Assembly: GCF_021083305.1 (NCBI RefSeq)
Contig: NZ_JAJFAY010000004.1
Coordinates: 368,623-432,622, forward strand
Reading direction: 5' to 3'
DNA length: 64,000 bases
Origin: Haladaptatus sp. DYF46
GTDB lineage: Archaea; Halobacteriota; Halobacteria; Halobacteriales; Haladaptataceae
Both the position numbers and the translations under genes were made by a program. Below the pieces are notes generated by a model. That model was not told the origin of the DNA. It saw only the letters and a list, made by a program, of their open reading frames with translations, and did no database searches. Positions 34,223 through 42,424 of the stretch are shown here, one piece after another; the first letter of the stretch is position 1; each line of letters begins with the position of its first letter.

Positions 34223-35044
34223 CTACCGCCGACTGCCGGGTTGCGGGTCAACGTGCGGTTTCGCCATCAGGTCCGAAAACCGCGCGTCGTCCAGCCAATC
34301 GAGCAACTGAACCAACTGGTCGGTCGCCGCCTCGAAGAGTTCCGCGCCCTTCTCCGGCGTCGCGTCGGTCTGATCGCCGAAGACGCCGTTTTCGCTGTTG
34401 TCGATGGCGTCATAGTAGTTCCGCGCGCCGTGAACGGTGGGGTTTCCGTCCAAGAGGTTCACCAGTCCGCTGTCCCGGGCCTCTTTCAACCTGTCCTCGC
34501 GCACGAGTTCCGGCGCGATGTGCATGATCATCGCCGTCTCCTTCGGGCCGCCGTGCGGGCCGTTGTGTTCGAAGATGCTGCTGACGAGTTCGGGAATCGA
34601 CTCGTCCCACATCCACTCGACGGCGAAGGCCACCTCGTCCTCGCGCAGGCGGCGGCCGACTTCGCGGAGGTGTTGCATGTTGCCGCCGTGGGCGTTGACG
34701 TAGACGATTCGGTCGATGCCGTGGTAGGTCAGATTGCGCGAAAAGCTCTCGACGTAGTCGCGGAACTGCGGCGGGTCCACCGACATCGTTCCGTGAAACT
34801 GCATGTGGTGCGTACTGACGCCGACGTTGATGGTCGGCGTGCAGAGGTAGCCCGCGCGGTCCGCCGCCTCGCGGGCCAACGCCTCCGCGATGAGGTGGTC
34901 GGTCGCGAGCGGTAGGTGCGGGCCGTGCTGTTCGGTCGAACCCAACGGAACGACCGCAACGGATTCCTCGGCCACGTAATCCCCGAGTTCGGGCCACGTC
35001 TTATCGGCGAGATACATGTGAAAGGAAGGGTGCTCGGAGAGCAT
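34223..35044 (-). CDS. Creatininase family protein
   Basis: With the ATG at 35044 (MLSEHP; 35017 is possible) the protein is 273 residues. Metal-site motifs of the creatininase/creatinine amidohydrolase family are present: VVPLGSTEQHGPHLPLATD (Glu, His, Asp ligands), VNAHGGNMQHL, and EHNGPHGGPKETAMI. Members include creatininase, MftE-type peptidase and FAPy-deformylase (ArfB), so the reaction cannot be fixed. It follows the propeller protein gene in the same direction, whose stop lies 28 bases upstream. Confidence 0.85.
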   Translation of the reverse strand: MLSEHPSFHMYLADKTWPELGDYVAEESVAVVPLGSTEQHGPHLPLATDHLIAEALAREAADRAGYLCTPTINVGVSTHHMQFHGTMSVDPPQFRDYVESFSRNLTYHGIDRIVYVNAHGGNMQHLREVGRRLREDEVAFAVEWMWDESIPELVSSIFEHNGPHGGPKETAMIMHIAPELVREDRLKEARDSGLVNLLDGNPTVHGARNYYDAIDNSENGVFGDQTDATPEKGAELFEAATDQLVQLLDWLDDARFSDLMAKPHVDPQPGSRR

Positions 35045-35072
35045 AAATTTCAGTACCGCGGAAACGTCCGGG

Positions 35073-36368
35073 TCAGGACAGACAGTGACCGGCGAGCGAG
35101 AAGCCACAGGACTCGAACGCGTACACGGTGTCGGAGTTCGCAGTGACGACGGCGAGGCCGTCCGACAGTGCGATGGAGGATTCGAGTCCGTTCCCGTTTT
35201 CGATGGCCCCGAACGAGACTTCCTCGCCGGTTTCCGGGTCCAAAACGGCGATTCCGTCGTCCGACCGGTTTTTCACGGCCCCGACGTAAATCGCCTCGTC
35301 CGTGATGGCGGGCGTCGAACGCTCGACACCCGACGGGTAGTTGTGTCGCCACAGTTCGTCACCCGTCGCGGCGTCCAGCGCGACGAAGTCCCGGAGGTTT
35401 TCGGTGAAATACACTTTTCCGTCCGCCACTCCCAATCGGCGGCCGAGCCAAGTCCCGCGACCCGAAACCCGCCACTGCTCGTCTCCGGTTCCCGCGTCCA
35501 GCGCGACGACGAACGCCTCCCCGCTAGGGAGTTCCCCCGAGACGAAGACGCGGCCGTCCGCGAGCACCGGTGGGCCGTTGGCCGCTAGCTCCGTTTTCCA
35601 CTGCACGAATCCCGACTTGCCGTTCAGCGCGACGACACCGTAATCCAATCCGGAGAGGTAGACGACGCCCCTCGCGTACGCCGGTGGGAACGTCCATCCC
35701 TGTTCGTCCGTTTGCGGGACGTGTTTCCAGACGACCTGCCCGGACGAGTCGTCGATGGCGTACAGCGCTTCCTTCGCCTTCGGGCCGTCGGTGTCCGCCG
35801 TGACGCCCGCCGTCGGCGCGTAGACGAATCCGTCGGTAACGACGGAATGGGCCGTTCGGAGGCCGCCTTCGGTCGGCCCGCCGTGCATCGGGACGTGCCA
35901 GCGCTCCTCCCCGTCGGTGGTCAGACTGTGGAGACCGTCGAAACACTGGACGAAGAGGTTTCCGTTCGCGTGGACGACCGAATCGAAATAGGTCGCGCCG
36001 TTTTCGGTGGCGTCGCGTGGAGACGTCGCAACCTCGAAATCGTCCTTCGGTCTTCCGGTTTCGAGATCGAGAACGCGCACGCCGACGGTATCGGCACCGC
36101 TCGAAAACTCGTCGTTGCCGTAGCCGACGTACACCGAATCGTCCACGAGGACGGGCGACGAGACGTTGTAGGTCTCGGGAATGCGGGCCGACCACTTCAC
36201 CACGGGGTTCGATTTCGGCCCGCGGTGCCGCCGGGCGTCGCCGGTGTTCCCGTCGTCGTAACCGGCACGATGCCAGTCGCCCCGAACGGGGTCGTCGCCG
36301 GTACACCCGGCGAGGAGGCCGATCGAACCGGTCCCGACGGCGGCGAGAACGTCGCGTCTGGAGGGCAT
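35073..36368 (-). CDS. PQQ-like beta-propeller lipoprotein
   Basis: The 431-residue protein starts with a Tat/lipobox signal (RRDVLAAVGTGSIGLLAGC, Cys22) and continues as a seven- or eight-bladed WD-like propeller with repeated blades ending in WxVP/DxxTGxELWR (VLDLETGRP, ALDAGTGDEQW, ALDAATGDELW, VLDPETGEEV). These are PQQ_2/BamB-type repeats. Such haloarchaeal proteins are extracellular scaffolds of unknown role; no PQQ dehydrogenase Cys pair or metal site is evident. Confidence 0.87.
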   Translation of the reverse strand: MPSRRDVLAAVGTGSIGLLAGCTGDDPVRGDWHRAGYDDGNTGDARRHRGPKSNPVVKWSARIPETYNVSSPVLVDDSVYVGYGNDEFSSGADTVGVRVLDLETGRPKDDFEVATSPRDATENGATYFDSVVHANGNLFVQCFDGLHSLTTDGEERWHVPMHGGPTEGGLRTAHSVVTDGFVYAPTAGVTADTDGPKAKEALYAIDDSSGQVVWKHVPQTDEQGWTFPPAYARGVVYLSGLDYGVVALNGKSGFVQWKTELAANGPPVLADGRVFVSGELPSGEAFVVALDAGTGDEQWRVSGRGTWLGRRLGVADGKVYFTENLRDFVALDAATGDELWRHNYPSGVERSTPAITDEAIYVGAVKNRSDDGIAVLDPETGEEVSFGAIENGNGLESSIALSDGLAVVTANSDTVYAFESCGFSLAGHCLS

Positions 36369-36407
36369 TGACGTAACGAGTCGAAACGGCGAGCATAAGC
36401 TTTCTCA

Positions 36408-36875
36408 TCACAACCGTTTCGTCATCCGGTACCGCTTCGTCACGTAGTCGGCGCGGCGGTAGAGCGACCGGGCGACGTGGTTGTCCGCATGGACGTCCAG
36501 CGAGACGAACTCACATTCCAGTCGCCGCGCCCACGCTTCGGCCCGCGAGAGGAGCGCGCTCGCGACGCCCTCCTGCCGGTGGTCCACACAGACGAACAGG
36601 CCGTCGATGTACCCCCGCGGCCCGCGGGCGAACACCGGCGGTGAAGAACGTTTCTCGACGGAAACGTAGCCGACCAACCCGTCTTCCTCGGCGACGAACG
36701 TGGCGATATCGTCGTCCGAAAAGCGGTCTTTCACGTAGGAGAAGACGTTCTCCCTGACGCCGCTGTCGGCGAGCGTGTCGAAGTCGTCCATCGCCGCCAT
36801 CTCGCGAGCGAAGGGAAGCCACAGTTCGTCCACGAACCGGACGAGTTCGGACCCCCGTAGTCGCCGGATTCGCAT
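36408..36875 (-). CDS. GNAT family N-acetyltransferase
   Basis: The 155-residue protein has the GNAT fold: GLVGYVSVEK, then IDGLFVCVDHRQEGVASALL with the acetyl-CoA pyrophosphate-binding RQEGVA segment, and DVHADNHVARSLYRRADY at motif B. Substrate unknown. Its ATG shares one base with the stop of trpS (TGATG at 36873-36877), so it is translated directly after the synthetase. Confidence 0.88.
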   Translation of the reverse strand: MRIRRLRGSELVRFVDELWLPFAREMAAMDDFDTLADSGVRENVFSYVKDRFSDDDIATFVAEEDGLVGYVSVEKRSSPPVFARGPRGYIDGLFVCVDHRQEGVASALLSRAEAWARRLECEFVSLDVHADNHVARSLYRRADYVTKRYRMTKRL

Positions 36876-37990
36876 CAGGTGTCCACCCCGAATCCCGTTT
36901 CGGTCCGCTCTTCGAGATACGCCTCGACCTTTGGGCGGGCCTCCTCGCGGTTTTCGTGGTGTTCGTGCAGGAACGCTTCGAGGCGCTCTTTTGCGATTTC
37001 CTTCAGTTCGCCGGAGAGCATCGCGCCGGATTCGTACTCGCGGCGGATGCGGGCCAGTTCGTCGTCGTCCCGAATCAGGTGGAACGCGAGGAGTTCGAAC
37101 ACCATGTCTTCCTCGACGACGCCGCCCTTTTCGCGGTGTTCCGCGACGCTGGTTCGTCCGCCGGTTTTGGCCGCGTCGATTTTGCGTTTCGCCTCGGAAA
37201 CGGTGTCCGTGAGTGCGATGTAACTCGTCGGATCCGACGAACTCATCTTCCCGCCCTGCAATCCGCGCATGAACCGATGGTACGTACTCGCCGGTTTTAC
37301 GTACGCGGTCTCGCGGTAGCGACTCGCGACGTCCCGCGTCAGTCGAACGTGCGGGTCCTGGTCGATGCCGACGGGGACGACGGTCGGTTTCGGCCCGCCG
37401 TTTTCGGGTGCCTGCGGACGGAGGATGTCGGCGTACTGTGTCAGCGCCGAGGCGAGTTTTCCGGGCGCGGCGGTTCCGTAGGTGGCCTCGAACTCGTTTT
37501 GCGTGACGTACCGCGAGAACAGTTTGCTCCGGACGAGGTGATCGTTGCCCGCCTCCGACTGGAAATAAAAGTCGGTCGCGTCGAGGTCGAGGCCCAACGC
37601 GACGTAGTTGAGCAGGTACTCCTCGACGGCGAGTTCGCGGGCCTCGTCGAGCGAAACGCCGCGCGTCGCGTAGGCTTCGATGTCGGCCACACAGAGCGTG
37701 AGTTCGGCACCCATCTCCTGAAACATGCGCGCCTGTTCGAGGACGGCGAGGTGTCCGAAGTGGAAGACTCCGGAGGGCATCAGACCCGTCATGACCGCGA
37801 ACGGGTCGCCCCTATCGCGGGCGTCGAGGACGGTTTCGAGGTCGCGCTGGCCGAAGACGATGCCGCGCCGGACGAGGCGGTTGTCCGGTAGCCTGTCGGC
37901 GACGGAGGCGATTGGTTCGATGCCGAACCGTTCCATCGTCCCGCCGTAGTCGGCGATTTCCACGTCGCCCCACGGGTCGATATCGGTCAT
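36875..37990 (-). CDS. trpS: Tryptophanyl-tRNA synthetase
   Basis: The 371-residue class Ic synthetase has the HIGH-equivalent HFGH (GLMPSGVFHFGHL), QSEAGNDH, the VGIDQDPHVRLTRD specificity segment and the KMSKS-equivalent GGKMSSSDP. Known reaction: charging of tRNA-Trp. Haloarchaea often have two TrpRS; this short form lacks extra N-terminal domains. It is divergent from a small winged-helix gene, with a very strong palindrome in between. Confidence 0.9.
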   Translation of the reverse strand: MTDIDPWGDVEIADYGGTMERFGIEPIASVADRLPDNRLVRRGIVFGQRDLETVLDARDRGDPFAVMTGLMPSGVFHFGHLAVLEQARMFQEMGAELTLCVADIEAYATRGVSLDEARELAVEEYLLNYVALGLDLDATDFYFQSEAGNDHLVRSKLFSRYVTQNEFEATYGTAAPGKLASALTQYADILRPQAPENGGPKPTVVPVGIDQDPHVRLTRDVASRYRETAYVKPASTYHRFMRGLQGGKMSSSDPTSYIALTDTVSEAKRKIDAAKTGGRTSVAEHREKGGVVEEDMVFELLAFHLIRDDDELARIRREYESGAMLSGELKEIAKERLEAFLHEHHENREEARPKVEAYLEERTETGFGVDT

Positions 37991-38192
37991 TTGAGATCAC
38001 CGCCGAGCGAGCGGCTAACGGGCGATGGGATGGCAGTAGAACGATACGACAGCAGCAGTTGACTATGCCGTGGTCGGCCAAAATCGACCACCGGCGGTAG
38101 CGAACGAAGACATGCCGGTTGCTACTCCGTGAGTTGCGGGCAAAAGGGTTTCGCGGGTGTGAGAAAGAGTAGCAAACGCGAGTGGCCGGACG

Positions 38193-38224
38193 AGCGATTC
38201 GGCCGCCGTGGCGGCCGAATCGCT
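38193..38224. repeat. Perfect 15-base inverted repeat between trpS and the winged-helix gene
   Basis: AGCGATTCGGCCGCC (38193-38207) and its exact reverse complement (38210-38224) flank a GT dinucleotide. The GC-rich stem would be very stable in RNA or form a cruciform. It lies 29 bases before the ATG of the winged-helix gene and 203 bases before trpS, so it may be a regulator-binding palindrome or an RNA hairpin. Confidence 0.85.
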
Positions 38225-38252
38225 GTTGGCCGTGGAAAGCGTGAGACCACCC

Positions 38253-38474
38253 ATGCCCGCCGATATCGCCCAAGAGGATATCGTTGCCGCGATTCGAGAC
38301 GCGCCAGCGCCGGTGGTGAACACGACGTATCTCGCGGACGAGATGAGCGTCTCCCGGGAGAGCCTTCGCGACCGACTCGACGAGTTGGTCGCCGACGGCG
38401 TACTCGAAAACACGGAAGCGCGCGGCCGAGGCCACCTCTGGTGGCTCTCGGCCGGGCGCGAATTGGACGAGTAG
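38253..38474 (+). CDS. Small winged-helix protein
   Basis: From MPADIAQED (38253) the product is 73 residues: IVAAIRDAPAPVVNTTYLAD, EMSVSRESLRDRLDELVADG (recognition helix), VLENTEARGRGHLWWLSAG (wing). It is a plain DNA-binding module of the MarR/ArsR-like class in haloarchaea without a sensing domain. The 5' region contains the 15-base palindrome, which could be its own operator. An in-frame GTG at 38208 would translate through the palindrome and is less likely. Confidence 0.75.
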   Translation: MPADIAQEDIVAAIRDAPAPVVNTTYLADEMSVSRESLRDRLDELVADGVLENTEARGRGHLWWLSAGRELDE

Positions 38475-38523
38475 AACGGAGTCGAAAGCGGACTTGACTC
38501 GACAATTTCGTTGAGCGCTCCGT

Positions 38524-39162
38524 TCAGTTGGCGATCATCGGTGCTTCACCGACCCATCTATCCGTCTCCGCCGCTCGAACCATGAACGCCGCCACAGTAG
38601 CTCGTGAGACCGTTGACAGGGTGGTGAGTTTGAGATATCCCGTTCGATAGTCGCGAGTGCGCGGGCCGCTCCGCAGCCACGGCGGCCTAACCATGACCCA
38701 TTCGTAATCGCTTGCTGCGAGCGTTCGCATGAACCGTTCCCCTCCCTCGATGAGATCGCTTGCGACGAGGTTCGTCGCGGATGAGAGAATCCGTCCCGAA
38801 ACCGAGAACGGATCTTTTGGATGAGAAATAACTCTGCCGCCGAGAATCACGACCCGCGGAACGTCGTGAGTTCGCATCGCAGCGAAGATGTTCTTCCCAC
38901 CCCGAATCGCCACGTCGACAGGGGAACCTTTCGCCGGTCCAAGCGCGCTGAGCACGACATCGGCTCCCCGAACGGCGCGTTCGACCGCATCCGTGTCGAG
39001 GACGTCACCCTCGACGATGGAGAGATGACCGTTGTCGCAGTGGATCGGATCCACTTTCTCCGGGCTTCGAACGAACGCCCGTACCTCGTGCTCCCTTAAC
39101 AGCGCGGTATCCACGACGTGCCGGCCGACGCGACCCGTCGCCCCGAACACGACGACTTCCAT
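38524..39162 (-). CDS. NAD(P)-binding oxidoreductase/epimerase-like (NmrA/SDR-a type)
   Basis: The 212-residue protein has an N-terminal GATGRVGRHVV Rossmann loop, RADVVLSALGP and VVILGGRV, then the substrate half (WVMVRPPWL near 170) of atypical SDR proteins (NAD(P)H-binding PF13460). No Tyr-Lys catalytic pair is clear, as in NmrA-like regulators or flavin reductases. Its start is directly next to the stop of the quinone oxidoreductase (39162/39163), so one transcript. Confidence 0.85.
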   Translation of the reverse strand: MEVVVFGATGRVGRHVVDTALLREHEVRAFVRSPEKVDPIHCDNGHLSIVEGDVLDTDAVERAVRGADVVLSALGPAKGSPVDVAIRGGKNIFAAMRTHDVPRVVILGGRVISHPKDPFSVSGRILSSATNLVASDLIEGGERFMRTLAASDYEWVMVRPPWLRSGPRTRDYRTGYLKLTTLSTVSRATVAAFMVRAAETDRWVGEAPMIAN

Positions 39163-40110
39163 TCAGTTCTCGTCCCCGTCGCTCGTCTTGAGAACGATCT
39201 TCCCGCGGACGTGCCCTTCCTCGCTCAATTCGTGTGCGTGCCGTGCTTCGGCCAGCGGGAACACCGTATCGAGCGTCGGCGCGACGGTACCGTCGTCGAG
39301 GAATTCGGAGATGTCTTCCAACCAGTTACGGTCGAAAGTGTCCGCCTGAACCAGTCGGACGCCGTGCCCGTCCGCTGCCGCCTCCTGTTCCGGCGTGAGG
39401 TTCAGCGGGAGGTTGTCGATGACCCCGCTTTCCTTCACGATTTCGAGCGAGCGAGTGAAGGTATCGCCACCGATCGCGTCGATCACCACATCGACCGGTT
39501 CGACGGCGTCCTCGAAGCGCTCCTCGCGGTAGTTGACGAACTCGTCCACACCTAGATCGCGGAGGAATTCCTCGTTCGACCCGGAGGCGGTACCGATGAC
39601 GTGAGCGCCCCGGTGCTTTGCGAACTGGACGGCGAAGTGACCCACACCGCCCGCCGCAGCGTGAATCAGTATACGCTGACCGGCTTGGAGATCGGTCAGT
39701 TGCATCGACCGCCACGCGGTGAGTCCCGCCATTGGAACCGCGGCCGCTTCCTCGAACGAGAGCGACGCCGGTTTCTGACCGAGTTTTCCCTCCGTCGGGG
39801 AAATCGTGACCGCTTCCGCGTACGCGCCGCCGTCGCCGGGAAACGGCAGTATTCCGTACACTTCCTCTCCCAGTTCGAACCCGCTCACGTCCGTCCCGAC
39901 TTCGTCGACGACGCCAGCGATATCCCACCCTGGAATCCACGGAAGATCGATGGGGAACGGGGCTCCTTGGCGAATCTTATAATCGACCGGATTTACACCG
40001 GCCGCGTGAATCCTGACACGTACCTCGTCGGCGGCCGGTTCCGACGTCTCTATCTCCTCGTACCGAAGGTTCGATACATCACCAAACTCGTGAACACGTA
40101 CTGCTTTCAT
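39163..40110 (-). CDS. Zinc-type NADPH:quinone oxidoreductase-like enzyme
   Basis: The 315-residue MDR-family protein has the N-terminal catalytic domain (GVNPVDYKIRQGAPFP, WDIAGVVDEVG), the cofactor loop HAAAGGVGHFAVQFA and the C-terminal PLAEARHAHELSEEGHVRGK. The catalytic zinc ligands of alcohol dehydrogenases are absent, as in quinone oxidoreductases of this branch. Divergent from the Bat-type regulator at 40331, its likely controller, though that is inference from position. Confidence 0.88.
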   Translation of the reverse strand: MKAVRVHEFGDVSNLRYEEIETSEPAADEVRVRIHAAGVNPVDYKIRQGAPFPIDLPWIPGWDIAGVVDEVGTDVSGFELGEEVYGILPFPGDGGAYAEAVTISPTEGKLGQKPASLSFEEAAAVPMAGLTAWRSMQLTDLQAGQRILIHAAAGGVGHFAVQFAKHRGAHVIGTASGSNEEFLRDLGVDEFVNYREERFEDAVEPVDVVIDAIGGDTFTRSLEIVKESGVIDNLPLNLTPEQEAAADGHGVRLVQADTFDRNWLEDISEFLDDGTVAPTLDTVFPLAEARHAHELSEEGHVRGKIVLKTSDGDEN

Positions 40111-40330
40111 CTATGATCGCTCCTGAATTTGTACCGCCGTGCTGCACTGTACCGGACGTGTTTACCGTCCGTGCCGTCGGATTCGTAGCATCGGCGTCTA
40201 ACCACACCGAACGCTACGCCCCTCGTTCGGATGAGCCGATAGCCCCACAAATGGGGTAGTATTTGACTAACCGTCTCGTACCCAATAGCACGGTGTACCG
40301 ATCGAATCGGCCACACAAACACGAGCACTC

Positions 40331-40981
40331 ATGAGATCGATAACGTTCGACGTAACGCGGTCCGGCGGATTCCACCCGACAGTTCACGGACTGCACGCTA
40401 CCGAATCCGCCCCCGCTCGGAAATCGATCCTCCACTTCAACGTGCTGGATGACGGAACGATGGTCATGTTAGCTCACATCCACGGTGATCCCGGCCGCAC
40501 GTGTCAGTTGATCGAGCAAAATCCGGGCGTGATCGAGTACAGCGTTTCGGACGAGGGAGACGGTACCGGACTCATGTACCTTCACAGTCGGCTTCCGGAC
40601 CAGATGCGTGGAATCATCCGCCCCCTCGATGAACACGAGGTGTTCTTCGAGTCCCTCGAATACGTCTCCGAGGACGAGATTCGGATGACCATGATCGGCG
40701 AGACGAACGAGATATTGCAGCGAGCGCTCGCAGAGATCCCTGACGAGATCGACATCACCGTCGAGCGGATCGGCGCGTACTCGGCGGGGACGAACGATCT
40801 CTCTGGGTTGTTGACCGACCGTCAACGGGAGATTTTGGAGATCGCCATGGAACTCGGCTACTACGAGAACCCGCGGCGCACCACCCATAGCGAAATCGCA
40901 AAGCGCGTCGGAATCGACGCGAGTACGGTCAGCGAACACATGCGAAAGATCGAAGCCCGAGCGTTCGATTTCCTCGCTTGA
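40331..40981 (+). CDS. HTH_10 transcriptional regulator, divergent from two oxidoreductases
   Basis: The 216-residue protein has an N-terminal ligand-like domain (about 1-150) that differs from the BAT domain of the other three regulators in the window, and a C-terminal HTH_10 (LTDRQREILEIAMELGYYEN, IAKRVGIDASTVSEHMRK). The 220-base divergent region holds TATA-like boxes for both sides. It probably controls the SDR/quinone-reductase pair; no metabolite can be inferred. Confidence 0.84.
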   Translation: MRSITFDVTRSGGFHPTVHGLHATESAPARKSILHFNVLDDGTMVMLAHIHGDPGRTCQLIEQNPGVIEYSVSDEGDGTGLMYLHSRLPDQMRGIIRPLDEHEVFFESLEYVSEDEIRMTMIGETNEILQRALAEIPDEIDITVERIGAYSAGTNDLSGLLTDRQREILEIAMELGYYENPRRTTHSEIAKRVGIDASTVSEHMRKIEARAFDFLA

Positions 40982-41037
40982 AAGCCCGATTTCGGCTCGG
41001 CTACTGCCGTCGGACGCCGTAGTGAGAGCGGCGACAA

Positions 41038-42318
41038 TTATTCGCTCGGCAACAGCGCGTAGAGTCCGAGCGCAACCGCCGACAGCGCGCCGAGGATGAC
41101 GAACGCGGCGTTGAGGCGGTCCGCGTCGGCGAAGAACCCCATGAACGTGGAACCGAGCGAACCGACGAGGAAGAACCCGGTTCGGATGAACCCCCACGCG
41201 GAGCCCTCGATGTGGTCGGGGAGCGCGCCGATGATGTAGGAGTTCGTGACGGCGTTGACGGCCATTCGCGTGCCGAGAACCCCGACGACGACGGCGATGG
41301 CGAGGGTTCCCGAGACGAACGTGAGCGCGATGGGGGCGACGACTCCGACGGCGGTGACGGCGAGGAGGACGGGTTTGATTCCGATCCTGTCCGCGGCGCT
41401 ACCGGCGACGATTTGGGAGACGGCACCGGTGACGAACATGAACCCGAACAGCAGGGCGGCGGTGCTCTGACTCAGTCCCTTCGTTTGGAGGTACGTCGGC
41501 AGGAACGCCGTGATACCCTGATAGGCGAACAGCAGAATCGCCACCGAGACGGTCGCGAGCAGGATGGAGCGGTCCGAGAGGGTTCCGAGGAGTTCGCCGA
41601 AATCCGGCAGCGCGGACGCAGTGGATTCGCCGCCGTCCGAAACGGCATCGGAATCCCGGCCCGACGCTGTGCTCGATTTGTCGTCACTCGGTTGCTCGTC
41701 CTCGGACGGGCGTTCGGGGACGACGCGCCACGCGAACGCCGCCATGACGAAGAACGGAACCGCCAACCCGGCGAGGATGGCCCGCCATCCGACGGCACCC
41801 ACGACGCCCGCCGCGACGTTCGGGAGGAAGGCGGAACCGAGACTGCCGATGGCGAGCGTTACGCCGAAGGCAGCGCCCGCGTTTCGCGTGAACGTGCGCG
41901 AGAGGACGGTTCCGCGACTCGGGCCGTACAATCCGGAGCCGAGTCCGTAGGCCGCGCTGCCGACGAAGAAGACGCCGAACAGCGGCGCGAACCCGAGGAC
42001 GAGCATGCTCACGCCCGACAGACAGAGGCTGGCGGTCAGCAGTCGTCGCTCGCCGAGGCGGTTGACCAACACTCCCGCGGGAAACTGCATGAGGGCGTAG
42101 CCTATCCAGAGGGTCGTGATGGCGAGTCCGGCGTACGCATCCGAGATGTGAAACGTCGCCTCGATTTGTGGCAGCAGGGTCGGGATGATAAACCGCATGC
42201 CGAGGGTGAACGCCCACCCGATTGCGACGACGACGAGGAGCCACCCGCGACCGTCGCCACGAAGGCCGCCGAGCGTCCCCCCAACCTGCCGAGATAGAGA
42301 CCGATAGCGCGGAGACAT
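41038..42318 (-). CDS. MFS transporter
   Basis: The 426-residue carrier has twelve helices, motif A-like NRLGERRLL after helix 2, RTFTRNAGAAFGVTLAIGSLGSAF in the first half and a charged central loop (RPSEDEQPSDDKSSTASGRD). Substrate unknown; the shape fits oxalate/formate-like or nitrate-type family members but nothing specific. Confidence 0.85.
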   Translation of the reverse strand: MSPRYRSLSRQVGGTLGGLRGDGRGWLLVVVAIGWAFTLGMRFIIPTLLPQIEATFHISDAYAGLAITTLWIGYALMQFPAGVLVNRLGERRLLTASLCLSGVSMLVLGFAPLFGVFFVGSAAYGLGSGLYGPSRGTVLSRTFTRNAGAAFGVTLAIGSLGSAFLPNVAAGVVGAVGWRAILAGLAVPFFVMAAFAWRVVPERPSEDEQPSDDKSSTASGRDSDAVSDGGESTASALPDFGELLGTLSDRSILLATVSVAILLFAYQGITAFLPTYLQTKGLSQSTAALLFGFMFVTGAVSQIVAGSAADRIGIKPVLLAVTAVGVVAPIALTFVSGTLAIAVVVGVLGTRMAVNAVTNSYIIGALPDHIEGSAWGFIRTGFFLVGSLGSTFMGFFADADRLNAAFVILGALSAVALGLYALLPSE

Positions 42319-42424
42319 TGCGTGATTCGACCAACGTTCTGCGGGCGGTTAAACGGGCGGATGTGGGGCCAATCTGTCCGGTTTTTCCGGGGCGGGAGGC
42401 GTTTTCGAACGCGATCCGTCACCG

